A stretch of 64,000 bases of DNA. It comes from Siphonodentalium dalli. Taxonomy: Eukaryota; Mollusca; Scaphopoda; Gadilida; Siphonodentaliidae. The stretch is taken from positions 216,918,151 to 216,982,150 of the forward strand of contig CP136065.1 of assembly GCA_032622095.1 (NCBI GenBank), given 5' to 3'. Positions 44,001-53,016 of this stretch are shown in pieces; position 1 is the stretch's first letter; every line of letters begins with the position of its first letter. The notes below the pieces were generated by a model that was not told the origin of the DNA, did no database searches, and was given only the letters and a program-made list of their open reading frames with translations. The translations under genes were made by a program, and so were the position numbers.

Positions 44001-44980
44001 CTTAGTATACATTGTATATCTTAGCATCGCGGAAGTCCACCAAATGTTGGTAAAATGTCGCCGATAGCAGCGGTTTTACCGAGTCATCAAGGGAGGTAAA
44101 CCCTGCATGGAGTTTGTTAACATTCGTCTCTACATTATATCCAAAACTGGTGATTAACTATGTATCTCTTTAAATATTTGATGTATGCCAGAACAGTTGC
44201 GTGGCAAGCAATGGGTATTGTTGTTGTGTGCATCCGATTTATCATTTCTAACTGCACCCCGCGGTCAATGCCGCAGTTCCCCAAAACCAAAATACTTAAC
44301 TGTGTGAAACTTCGTTTGCATTTTATTTATTTGTTCAACTTATATCTTAACCTTCCGACTGGTTGGAAACTTAAAATTTAATGATTCTATGGTCGAACTT
44401 TACTAATTGATGGCTATTAGAGTCCAAACGTTTGGCTGAAGGTAGAACAATATTTGAATCTTCCTCTAAAAGCGACATAGCCCATTATAGTAAATTTATG
44501 ACACATTTCTTCCAGGTTAATTTAGACAGCACTTGGGCTTCTATGAAAATGACACAGAAGTTTATGATTGGGACCGTACCACTATATATAAGTTCAGCAC
44601 ATATAAACAATTCCGGTTACAGTTCTGCAAACGTGTTCCAACAACTACCACCGCCTTCTTACAACTCACTGATGGAAGCAACAGCTATGCAGTACAATTC
44701 GCCAGAGGCAGTAGGACCAGTGACCACTCAACCCGGACCCAGGGCCCCGCCTATACCAGGCATTGGGTTCGTCGGCAGCACACCAGCACCTATAGTTCAC
44801 CCACCGCCGCTGACAATTGGACCAAGCATTGGGACGACGGCAAACCAATATGAACCCAGCCATGGTCTACACGTACAAGCTGGTATAGACAACATCCCCG
44901 ACACAAGAAACTTCGGGTCCCGATCAGACATTGCCGCATGTGCACCTAGTATCACAGACAAATCTTCCAGTGTCATCTGA
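31900..44980 (+). CDS. Alpha-arrestin (ARRDC-like), complete six-exon gene
   Basis: Exons 31900-32011, 33856-33963, 35603-35856, 36898-37080, 39580-39813 and 44516-44980 join with matching phases (1,1,0,0,0) into 451 codons plus TGA. The product starts MEDRMVVVLDSPDAVYSPGD. It has an arrestin N domain (about residues 5-155, with SYPFMVELPATLPSS and GYIGYTCKA) and a C domain (about 165-325, with KSGFVPGEMIPISVEV and FMIGTVPL). A proline-rich tail with one PPxY (PPSY, residues 343-346) follows. Alpha-arrestins recruit NEDD4-type ubiquitin ligases through PPxY to membrane receptors and transporters for endocytosis. Vertebrate ARRDC2-4 usually have two PPxY motifs; only one is seen here. Introns hold MITEs, a 26-bp minisatellite and a LINE. 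A possible acceptor (CTACTTGTAG, 31836-31845) hints at an upstream non-coding exon. Confidence 0.88.
32012..33188 (+). other. Arrestin intron 1, left part, nothing recognised
   Basis: AT-rich sequence with a poly-T run at 32729-32741. Open frames at 31916-32101, 32791-33003 and 32872-33216 have no supporting motif. Confidence 0.5.
33189..33617. mobile_element. TTAA MITE (CCCTTTACCCAAC family) in arrestin intron 1
   Basis: TTAA at both ends, CCCTTTACCCAACAAAGCG at the left and GTTGGGTAAAGGG at the right. It has a full GCATTGGC palindrome near 33340-33412 and a half copy near 33555-33590. Confidence 0.85.
33856..33963 (+). CDS. Arrestin exon 2
   Basis: The acceptor is TTTGTTTTCAG. The 108 bases read VILVHVAGVAKCKDIRGYG and end at ITLWG, continuing the N domain strand order. 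The donor GAG|GTGAGT is strong and the phase is 1 to 1. Confidence 0.85.
34163..34628. repeat. 26-bp minisatellite, about 18 near-perfect copies, in arrestin intron 2
   Basis: The unit is CATCCACCACCCACCCACCC then CAATAA. Only one copy near the left differs (CCAACAACA). No frame on the minus strand has a stop inside it, which produces three overlapping long spurious open frames rich in G and W. Confidence 0.97.
35219..35400. repeat. Short direct duplication in arrestin intron 2
   Basis: CTACTCCGTTCTGCGCCGAT, then an AATTTTACCGTGCTACATTC block, occurs at 35219 and again at about 35335, roughly 116 bp apart. Confidence 0.8.
35603..35856 (+). CDS. Arrestin exon 3
   Basis: The acceptor is TTTTTATTATTCAG and the donor CACAT|GTAAGT. 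It encodes the end of the N domain: HQSYPFMVELPATLPSSLES, GYIGYTCKATA and FNVIRSLDLN. The S-Y-P-F...L-P...P-S-S pattern is the most diagnostic part of the gene. It ends on a complete codon. Confidence 0.9.
35923..36113. repeat. Long palindrome in arrestin intron 3, arms about 55 bp
   Basis: TTATAAGTTACATTGCGATT at the left pairs with the right arm, including the perfect GTTGCCGGATACGGTGTCAT and its complement. The 80-bp loop has a second minor pair. Confidence 0.9.
36898..37080 (+). CDS. Arrestin exon 4
   Basis: The acceptor is TTTAAATTTCAG and the donor CGACGG|GTGAGA, with 61 complete codons. It starts the C domain: NISMRLHSDKSGFVPGEMIP and VVNNSSDAVTSVKVQLRR. The G-x-VPGE-x-I pattern is typical of alpha-arrestins. 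Confidence 0.88.
37081..38139 (+). other. Arrestin intron 4, left part, nothing recognised
   Basis: No repeat family or gene was recognised. Continuing past the donor the frame stays open to 37275, but the added sequence is not arrestin-like. Confidence 0.5.
38140..38745. mobile_element. Two copies of a short element ending CATAGCTAACAGACAAACAA
   Basis: AAATCCGTCCAGCTGTTTTC, CCGGCCATAGCTAACAGACA and a CAAA-rich tail with AGAAGTCCCAAAATATATAT are at 38255-38330 and again at 38666-38745. This looks like the shared 3' end of a SINE or LINE family; the class is not established. Confidence 0.6.
39580..39813 (+). CDS. Arrestin exon 5
   Basis: The acceptor is CACACCTACAG and the donor GTA|GTAAGT, with 78 complete codons. 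It contains KYGLAKFKYDDAI, then VSILVPKVPASNLEGC and MMDVQYFIV, the conserved middle of the arrestin C domain. Confidence 0.88.
40354..43252 (-). mobile_element. CR1/L2-like LINE, 5'-truncated, with TCAA-type tail
   Basis: On the minus strand the element ends at 40354-40374 with a short TCAATCAATCAAT microsatellite instead of poly(A). It begins at about 43252, just upstream of the RT domain, so the endonuclease is missing. It is inserted in the MITE at 40061-43613 within arrestin intron 5, antisense to that gene. Confidence 0.85.
41197..43252 (-). pseudogene. LINE reverse transcriptase, endonuclease lost, one frameshift
   Basis: The first open segment (43252 to about 42145) has ATGPDVIPARFLKD, VVPIYKKGEKTQPGNYRPVS, SGFRSGFSTDTCLLYLTDKI, DLQKAFDTVDHEILL and CGVPQGSILGPLLF. 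The reading frame then shifts near 42145. It resumes with LLYADDSALIVAGSDVHI, the catalytic Y-A-D-D, NKLSLHLGKTE, VTYLGAILD and a 180-residue C-terminal extension ending at 41197. The two segments overlap in the register track, so one base has been lost or two gained. The clade is judged from the A-F-D-T-V-D-H, G-V-P-Q-G-S-I-L-G-P and Y-A-D-D-S context. Confidence 0.88.
43614..44515 (+). other. Arrestin intron 5, right part, nothing recognised
   Basis: No repeat family recognised. The frame of exon 6 is open upstream to 44432 but the acceptor at 44511-44515 marks the exon start. Confidence 0.5.
44516..44980 (+). CDS. Arrestin exon 6 (C-terminal tail, stop)
   Basis: The acceptor is ACATTTCTTCCAG. 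It encodes the last C-domain strand with FMIGTVPLYI, then a tail rich in P, S, T and G. LPPPSYNSL holds the PPxY motif; a PPIPGIG and HPPPLTIGP region follow. TGA is at 44978-44980. The tail is about 120 residues, longer than I expect for ARRDC3. Confidence 0.88.
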   Translation, partial: VNLDSTWASMKMTQKFMIGTVPLYISSAHINNSGYSSANVFQQLPPPSYNSLMEATAMQYNSPEAVGPVTTQPGPRAPPIPGIGFVGSTPAPIVHPPPLTIGPSIGTTANQYEPSHGLHVQAGIDNIPDTRNFGSRSDIAACAPSITDKSSSVI

Positions 44981-46133
44981 TTCACACAAAAAAGCCTCAT
45001 TCGTATTGGTACAGGTTATACCTTAGGCAGGTGAATGACGTCATATATATTTTTCTATATCCATCAGTGATTTTTTTTTAGATCGCGGGTATGGATTTTG
45101 GAGAAAATTCCGGTTAGCAACAGTGTGGAGATTGCAAAAAACGCGGAATTGGGAATGAAACATCGCGATGAAAATGAAAGTAACTAATTCACAACTTACG
45201 AATAATTCACATGTGATTTAGGTTTATTAATTTCAATTAGACCAATTTCTTTGGTTAGCTTAATGAAAACGAAAAATGAAGACGTCGTGACACGGTTTCT
45301 GACGTCATTTTGGATTTGTGGGCCAGAATCCAGACAAGATTGCACAATCCACGACACGTCTTGTCAAGTTGGCATGTAATCTCCGTCGTGACCACTGCGT
45401 GATGTTACATAAATTATTCTTAGCGCTATGTCGCCGATAAAAGGAAAATTTGAGGCACAGCATGTGTGGTTGCTCCACTACGTGTCACGTGCGATTCATA
45501 TCAGCGAGTATAGCATATACATATGGAGCCGTTGGCGTAAGAATACCACGAGAGCCAAAGGGTCGAGTGATATCCTCTCCGTCAACCACTGGAATGCTGT
45601 GATCGCTAACCCAGCCGACACAAGTTCGGCTCTACATGTATTAGTACGTACACATAATTAAGAGATCTTCCAATTGATATGTATTGTTTTAGAAATATTT
45701 TTTTTTAAAGATTTTTGTTAAAGACTTTTGTTATCCTTCATCACATTTCATCCCATTTTCCTCTCTTCTGATTGGCCGAGAGTGCGTCACATGGCGGGCC
45801 GTAAATCACCTTATTACCCTCGAGGGTAACATTGTCTCAGTTATTGACCGCTCATCTATTACCAGTAAACACAGAGCTACGAAGAACTCAACGTGCAGAG
45901 ACACTCCCACAGCTCTCTAACAATTTTCGAAAACACTGTTTTTATAAACCCCACTGTATCATAACAACCGCGAACTGTGGTGTTTGCTAATTTGCATAAT
46001 TGTGTGTTTTTTTAGTTGCAATTAAAGCACGCTATGTATACACGGTGTTATCGCGGACACAAATCCGTTATAATGTGTAATGTTCCTATTGGACCTTTTT
46101 ATATCAATAATAAAGACCGTGGGACATAGAGGA
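44981..46133 (+). other. 3' flank of arrestin gene
   Basis: It presumably includes the 3' UTR; no AATAAA is seen close to the stop, and the first clear one is at about 46107. A GTAATAAGGTGATTT-like inverted pair and a TTCTGATTGGC motif (45767) occur. The open frame at 45428-45661 has no recognisable motif. Confidence 0.4.
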
Positions 46134-46272
46134 TCTCAAACGAGTTACTATTTTATACGGAATTTATCAACCGAGTTCACTAAATTCGATTTGAGCCGAG
46201 GTTTACCGAGGCTCAAATAGAATTTAGTGGACGAGGTTGATAAATTACGTATAAAATAGAACGAGTTTGAGA
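46134..46272. repeat. Long palindrome, arms about 63 bp
   Basis: TCTCAAACGAGTTACTATTT at the left pairs with its complement at the right end, and TTTATCAACC...ACTAAATTCGATTTGAGCC pairs around a GAGGTTTACCGA loop. Mismatches are few. Confidence 0.88.
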
Positions 46273-47011
46273 TACTTTTTATGACATGATCATATAATCG
46301 CTAAAATTTTATCGAAAACAACAATTAACTGCAGCCAGCGACCATTGTCCCAAAGAGCAGCGTGACGTCATTGCACGCGACGATATTACACGTGTCTATT
46401 ACGCTCGAATATTACATCGGAAAATAGTGCTAATCATGTGATAAAAATAGATAAACCTTATTATGCAGTTGGTGTGTGCTGCAGGCAATCGCACATACGA
46501 TGCACATACGTTACAAATACGTTTATGTACTAGTTCAAATAGCCACTCTTTACTGTTTATCAATTGACTATTTCTTTTCTTCAATACATTCCTCAGACTT
46601 CAGAGAATACCCGTATATTGCGTAACAATCTGTGACATAATGTCAATTTATTTTTTCACTACTACAACGTGTTAGTTTTACATTTTAGCAATCTGGAAAT
46701 GAACACGTATGTCGGCGTCTTCACGGCCATTTGAAACGAAACCGAACATTTCGCTGCATGGCTACTCAACTTCGAAATTACTTTACTCCTGTTTCCGTGA
46801 ACCGATTTCCACCATGCAACCAGCAAACTGACCGGAGAATAGCTGCGCAAATGACGGGTCTGTTAATTGATCCAGATTATGAATGTTTTATGTTCTAAAT
46901 AGCGATGATTCCAACATAAAATTAACTTTTCGATCTGGATTAAAGAATTTATGCGCGCATTTGTGCCTGCTATTAAGGAGGTTCGTGTGTACTCCTTTGT
47001 CAGATAACAAA

Positions 47012-47167
47012 ACAGTTATCACCCTTGTTTTCGTGAGACACGGGGATTTGTCGCCGCTCTCGACCTGGAATGTCACCCTCGGGCCTGGCGGCCCTCGGGT
47101 GACATTCCAGGTCTCGAGCGGGCGACAAATCCCCGTGTCTCACTCAATCGCGGGCGATAACTGTATA
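47012..47167. repeat. Long palindrome, arms about 72 bp, GC-rich centre
   Basis: ACAGTTATC, then GTGAGACACGGGGATTTGTC and CTGGAATGTCACCC, are mirrored on the right with few mismatches. The loop is about 8 bp. The centre is GC-rich. Confidence 0.92.
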
Positions 47168-47335
47168 TTATTAGACGCCTGTTCATAGAATTACAGCGTT
47201 ATTGCTGTTCCATATCAAATGACGTTCGCCTCAACCATGACAAAACAAGCACTGTGTGCCCAAATAAACATGGTAAGCCTGTAATTTTTAATGCACGGAT
47301 TCTAGGATGGATTGACTTTGTTCCTAATTTCATTA

Positions 47336-47587
47336 TTAACCCCTTCCATGACTGGCACTTCCTAAATATTTGCGAAAACCATGTGCTAATGCAATCTCTT
47401 ATATATGCCATAGGGGTCGCATATATAAGCTAATGCATTGGCCTAACCATATTTATCTTGACTGTGTAAACCAGTTCATTCTCTAATTTATCCGAAGCTC
47501 CCTATGGGAGACTCGCATGTATAAGGGATTGCACTGGCACATGATATTTAATGCTGCACCAGCGTACTCCCGTCATCAAAGGATTAA
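47336..47587. mobile_element. TTAA MITE (CCCCTTCCATGACTGG family), 252 bp
   Basis: TTAA at both ends, CCCCTTCCATGACTGGCAC at the left and GTCATCAAAGGA at the right. It contains diverged AATGCATTGGC and ATTCTC palindrome halves. It is the uninterrupted counterpart of 109-599. Confidence 0.8.
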
Positions 47588-48030
47588 AAAAACTCTCCAA
47601 TAATGAGAATTCGCATGTCAAAACCATTGTTTTGTAAACATTATTCAGACTAAGATATTGGAACTTAATGTGCGATTAGCGGTGTTTGTTGCCAAATCAC
47701 TGTAACAGTTTTGTCTACATACTATTGGTTTTAACATGCGAAATTTCGTTATTGGAGAACTATCAAAAATGATTAGAAGAACAAACTATATTCATTTCTC
47801 GTATAGTGGTGATGTTTTTCTCAGACTTCTCTATTTTTTGGCAAATTTACTTATTATACTGCAAGTTCCTTGGGTCCATTTGAAATTATAATTGGTAACA
47901 AAAATGTTTCTGCCAATTAAAACGGTTTGGCTCGCTGTCAATCAGTAACTGAACACCATCTATTGGTGGTTCGACAAGACGGCATGGTGGTATACCTTCC
48001 TTTAAATCAGTTAAAGATGTCTTAAGGGGT

Positions 48031-49680
48031 TTCTCACCATAGTTCGAGTCTGGTCGCTGTAGGACACGACTCTTGTATCACAAGGTCCATATTTCATGTT
48101 TGTTATTAAGACAACGCAATATCACAATTGGCTGTTCAGAGTGGATTTGAGTCTGAGTACACCCTCTAGTCATACACCCTCGCCTTGGTAGTTACCCACA
48201 CTACACTTGTTCAGAAACACACCACCATTGCACTTCACCATATTCATGTTGTACCAACAATACACTTGTTCAGAATCACACCACCACTGCACTTCACCAT
48301 ATTCCTATTGTACCAACAATACACTTGTTCAGAAACACACCACCTTTGCGCGACACCCATATAGTTGTTGAGAGGCGTTTCTTACTACGTCATTAGAAAG
48401 CTCTCAAACCCTATAGGTGTGTAGGATTGATTCACCCATATAGTCTACCCATATAGTTGTTGAGAGGCGTTTCTTACCACGTCATTAGAAAGCTCTCAAA
48501 CCCTGTAGGTGTGTAGGATTCATTCACCCATATAGTCTACCCATATAGTTGTTGAGAGGCGTTTCTTACCACGTCATTAGAAAGCTCTCAAACCCTGTAG
48601 GTGTGTAGGATTCATTCACCCATATAGTCTACCCATATAGTTGTTGAGATGCGTTTCTCACTACGTCATTAGAAAGCTCCCAACCCCTGTAGATGTGTAG
48701 GATTCATTCACCCATATAGTCTACCCATATAGTTGTTGAGATGCGTTTCTTACTACGTAATTAGAAAGCTCTCAAACCCTGTACGTGTGTAGGATTCATT
48801 CACCCATATAGTCTACCCATATAGTTGGCGAGAGGCGTATCTTACCACGTCATTAGAAAGCTCTCAAACCCTGTATGTGTGTAGGATTCATTCCCCAGAT
48901 AGTCTACCCATATAATTGTTGAGAGGCGTTTCTTACTATGATTTAGAAAGCTCTCAGACCATTAAGTCAACACCGTTCATATCACTAGGTTGTCAGAGAT
49001 TCTCAGACCACTAGGTCCAAACCTCAAACTCAGTTCTGTCCCAAAAATCGTAACCCATTCTCTCTCAGTGTATACACTCAAGTTCGCTGTCAACATCGAC
49101 ATCCATTAGCTGTAAATCCCATTTTGCTAATTCCTCGTTGATTCACACACAAGTGTATGCTCGCTAAGCATTGGACAGTCGCTCTAAATAGCTACATGCA
49201 AAACCTGCCCATAGGTCTGCTGGAGTGATAACAACTTAGCATATGTTGGTAGGTGTAAATGTAGACGGGAGTTAGGTAGGTGTAGGGGCAGTGTAGATAA
49301 GGAATACAGCACTCCGGCGTCGTTTCACTAACTAGAGTATCAGGTTACAAACCTGCTCGTAGGTCCGCTGGAGTGATAACAACTTAGCATATGTAGGTAG
49401 GAGTTAGGTATGTGTATGTGTAGTGTAGGTAGGGAACCCATCACTCCAGCATCGTTACAATAAATCCAGTGTCAGGTTACATTTTGTGAATAACCTTTTA
49501 TCTTTCTCCTATATTCTCTCTTTCACATATTCTGTCTCAAACGAACCCACATACTATTAAGTTCTATATGGCGTGCAACCCCTGGTGTCGTTGACCACTC
49601 GACACAAGCCACGCTACCACTATTGTCTTCGTGTTGTTAGGTTGAATAGGCACCCCCACCAAGGGGGTCTGCGCGTTACA
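48031..49680 (+). mobile_element. LTR A of Gypsy-type retrotransposon, plus orientation, 5'-truncated
   Basis: It ends GGTCTGCGCGTTACA at 49680, directly before a primer-binding site, so this is the 5' LTR. Its complement is the start of LTR copies at 53017 and 55704. Similarity to the inverted copies begins near 48031 (TCTCACCATAG). The first 0.9 kb expected from the full copy is missing. It contains seven minisatellite units (48350-48960) and two GGAGTGATAACAACTTAGCA blocks. Confidence 0.8.
48350..48960 (+). repeat. Minisatellite inside LTR A, unit about 118 bp, 5-6 copies
   Basis: The unit is GTTGAGAGGCGTTTCTTAC, then CATTAGAAAGCTCTCAAACC, GTGTAGGATTCATTCACCC and ATATAGTCTACCC. Units differ at a few positions. 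The same unit, inverted, fills LTRs B and C. Confidence 0.92.
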
Positions 49681-49684
49681 TATT

Positions 49685-49704
49685 TGGTGGCAGCGGTGGG
49701 ATTC
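49685..49704 (+). other. Primer-binding site complementary to tRNA-Leu 3' end
   Basis: TGGTGGCAGCGGTGGGATTC begins 4 bp after the LTR. Its complement ends in CCGCTGCCACCA, which I recognise as the 3' end of tRNA-Leu (AAG type) including CCA, matching over all 20 bases by recall. Position and match together mark first-strand priming. Confidence 0.85.
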
Positions 49705-50292
49705 ATTTGTCACCGTTATTTGTTAGCTTCGAGTTGCAGCCTCTGCTGATTTTTTTCCGACCACTGCCAAGTTACATATTTCGGTTAGGATGTAGGGGTA
49801 TGTAAATGTAAACGAATGTTAAATCGTTGTGAAAGAGTCAAAAACATCCGATCCTCTGGGATATTCCGCATAGACTAGGGTGATTCTTTACTCACACTTT
49901 AGTCTATATTAATACCTTGGTTCTTGTCTATATAGTCACAATTCTCAACACACACACCATATTCAATGGATTTGGCACAGGACATGCCTGCGGGCATCAT
50001 TGCGTTTGCAAACACTGATCACCACAACCAGCTTGTGGGATATTGTTCTGATATGAGTTTCAGGAATTAGATACATATTTGTATTTTCACATGAAGAATT
50101 CACGGTGTGCTTAGATTATTGCCAAACAGGTAATCTCACACCTGTCGTTTACTAGAACCGAGCAAGCTTAGGCTGCACCACTTATAAAATAAGTATTCTC
50201 ATTATTCACTTTTGATACAATTGTTGTTTGTTATATACTGGTATTGATCATTGTTTTTTATACTATAGTGTTGTGACACATATATCTTTAAA

Positions 50293-51508
50293 TATGGATG
50301 CAGATGGTTATGAGGCAGTTAGCGTTATAGGAGCAGCCGCAGACAATGAAGTTGACTCTGATTCGGATGTTAGCATAGGGAGTACGCGTAGGAGGGCATG
50401 TGGGGAACATAAGTACGCCACTATCCTAGACACCCCCTCTCGTACAGTGAAAGGCACAGTCGCAAAACGCGACGAGGTGCTTGGAGATATCCAAAATAGT
50501 ATCATATCAAGCCCCACCTGCGACCAGCCTAGTCATATATGTGACCGAAAAGAGTTTGTTCCCATGGAAAGAAGGGATGATGACTCGAGTCTAAACCTCA
50601 GGGAAATGACCCGGGAATTAACATATCTTATACATGAGGAATTTGCCCGACTCAGGTCGGTCGGAAGAGTCTTCTATGTCATATCCTGGACGTCCGACCT
50701 CCCACACATGAGTCAATGGAACCACCACGTCTGACGAGATACCCTACAAGTATGGAAATTAACAGCGATAGGACCTCTCTGAGTCCAGTATCAGCTACAA
50801 AGCCTTCTAGAGTGGTTCTCAGAGACGGAAGATATATCGGCCGAGTCACCCCAGTTGAAGCGACTGAGGTAATATGAATGTGCCCAGATACACCCACTCG
50901 CCAGGTAGAGGCCCCACTCGTGGTATTGATCGGGTCCCAGTATTTCGAGCACGCCATCGTACAACCCCGAATATGTATGGTGGAACCCAATCTTGGTGTG
51001 ACTTCCAAACACACTTCGAAATATGTGCCGAAATAAATGGTTGGACACACAAGGTGAAATGTATGCACAATCATGGCTGTCTCACTGAGAGGCGAGGCAC
51101 AGGGTACCCTTGACAAACTCAAGAGTCGAGACGCCAGGGACTATGACACGTTGAGGCAATCATTGGAAGAGAGGTTTCTACCCCCATACCCAATGTGAAT
51201 TATACAGGGTACAGTTAAATTGCAGACGCCAGAGAGCTGGTGAAAGCCTACCTGAGCTTGGACAAGACGTCGATCGTTTAACTAGGTTAGCCTACCCCAC
51301 TGCACCCCAGGATGTATGTAATATACTTGCTAAAGAGCAATTCATAGAATCACTTCGGGATTCTGACATCCGATTAAAGGTAAAACAGGCTCATCCTGAA
51401 AGCTTAAACGAGGCTATCAGGAATGCTGTAGAGTTAGAGGCCTTTTCTAAGCAGACGATCACCACAAATCAGGGTCCAAAGGGTACATCAGACCCGTCAA
51501 CAAAATAA
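50293..51508 (+). pseudogene. Gypsy gag, frameshifted
   Basis: An acidic N-terminal segment (MDADGYEAVSVIGAA) is open to about 50690. After shifts the capsid-like part appears: W-x2-F-x3-F-x2-CA-x-INGWT (from about 50995), L-RGEAQGTLDKLKSRDARDYD, LEERFLPPYP with a stop after it, then GESLPELGQDVDRLTRLAYP, EQFIESL-DSDIRLKV and NEAIRNAVELEAF, ending at TAA 51506-51508. This order fits the retrotransposon gag family. At least three frame breaks or stops are present, so it is not functional. No CCHC knuckle was identified. Confidence 0.82.
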
Positions 51509-51519
51509 ATCGACCAGTT

Positions 51520-52850
51520 AATGAGTCGAAGGGTGATAAGTTTGATGATATTCGGAAGGAACTAAGAATAGTTCAGAAATCCATGCAAGAGTCAGTGGAA
51601 GGTATTAAAGCATCTGTTGAGAGTTTGGTAGCAGAAGTGAGACTGCTAAAAAACGAAACAATAGACACTTGTGCAAACCTCCACCCACTCAGTCGAACAT
51701 CTGGAGACATCCATTCAATCGTTGGGACATAGACACCAAGTACCACGGCAAACATGGATACTGCATTGGCAACCCCAGCCCCAAGAGTGCTAACACCAAA
51801 GCATCATCTCTCTCCATTCTCCAAAGAGAAAGCCAACAGTGTTTGCTATCTTAGTTATGACCCCAGTAGCAGCTCTAGCCAGGGGAGGAACCCCGACCGA
51901 GTCAGTCAAGCCATACAGAAATCAGTTGATGCGACTCTTCGAAGACCGTCTGAAACAGGACTCTACATACCTGCAGACATAAATGGGGTAGCTACAGAGC
52001 TTCTCATAGACACCGGTGCTACAGTGACTTTTATTTCAAAACAGTTGTTTGATAAAATTAAGGAGAGGATGCTAACACCATTGATCCCCTATGATCAGAA
52101 GGTACTCTCTGTAGCTGGGGACCTCATGAAAATCTATGGCAAAGTCAGGCTTATGGTCAAAATTGGCAAATTCGAGGTGGAGCACGATGATCTTGTGTCT
52201 GATGTTCTGAAAATGGATGGTATGTTAGGGATGGATTTCATGATGAGCTCAAAGAGCACCATTTTTCTTCCCAACCTGATCCTTAATCTAGAAGGACAGG
52301 GCAACCTGCTTTCCTTGGTAAACTTGGATAGTTGAAATCGTGTGGCAGTGAAGGAATTGGTGAACTTACCACCTAGGAGTGGGATAATAGTACCTCGTCC
52401 GGGTGAGACCACCCCTTATGGACGAGAGGGACTTGTCGAGCCACATGAAATGTTTCTCCAGTCAGAAAAGGGACTCAATGGAAGAACCCTAGTGACTGAG
52501 GAAGATGATGTGCCAGTCCGAAGCATGAACGTCTCGGACACCACCCAAACAGTTTACCGGCAACAACAGTTGGGAGTTTGAGTACAGTTCATCACATTGA
52601 AGAGTGTTATGACCAGACAACAGAATTACTACCTGGTCATCTGAACGAGTTGTTGTACACCGAGTCAAAATATGTCATGAATGTTGAACAGGCTGATAAA
52701 CTTAAACAATTATTGATTAAGTACTAAGAATCTCTTCTCCAAGGGTGACGGAGACACAGAGTGTACATACATAGTTGAACACACCATAAATACCAACAAT
52801 GCACCTCATGAAAAGGAACCACCCGAAGGTTTCCCATTCACATGAGGCAA
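51520..52850 (+). pseudogene. Gypsy pol fragment: retropepsin and start of reverse transcriptase
   Basis: An open frame at 51754-52335 contains ETGLYIPADINGVATELLID followed by T-G-A-T, the aspartic protease D-T-G active site, and later the I/MLGMDFM motif. After a TGA the linker has VNLPPRSGIIVPRPG and LVEPHEMFL and VPVRSMNVSD. A further shifted stretch at about 52714-52850 has FSKGDGDTECTYIVEHTIN, the conserved lead-in to Gypsy RT. The catalytic RT, RNase H and integrase are absent; the sequence breaks off before 52909. Upstream, 51510-51740 reads as a possible coiled coil. Confidence 0.82.
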
Positions 52851-52908
52851 GAAATGCCTATGCCCACGACACCAGGACAGCTGGCCACCTAGGCACATCC
52901 ACCAAACA

Positions 52909-53016
52909 TGTAACGCGCAGACCCCCTTGACGGAGGTGCCTATTCAACCTAGACTATATGGGGGAATGAATCCAAAACACCTACAATTTCTAATGACGTA
53001 GTAAGAATCGCCAATA
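52909..53016 (-). mobile_element. Short inverted LTR fragment
   Basis: It begins TGTAACGCGCAGACCCCCTT on the plus strand, the complement of the LTR 3' end, followed by part of one minisatellite unit. CCACCAAACA directly to its left resembles the complement of the primer-binding site start (CCACCAAATA). Confidence 0.7.
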
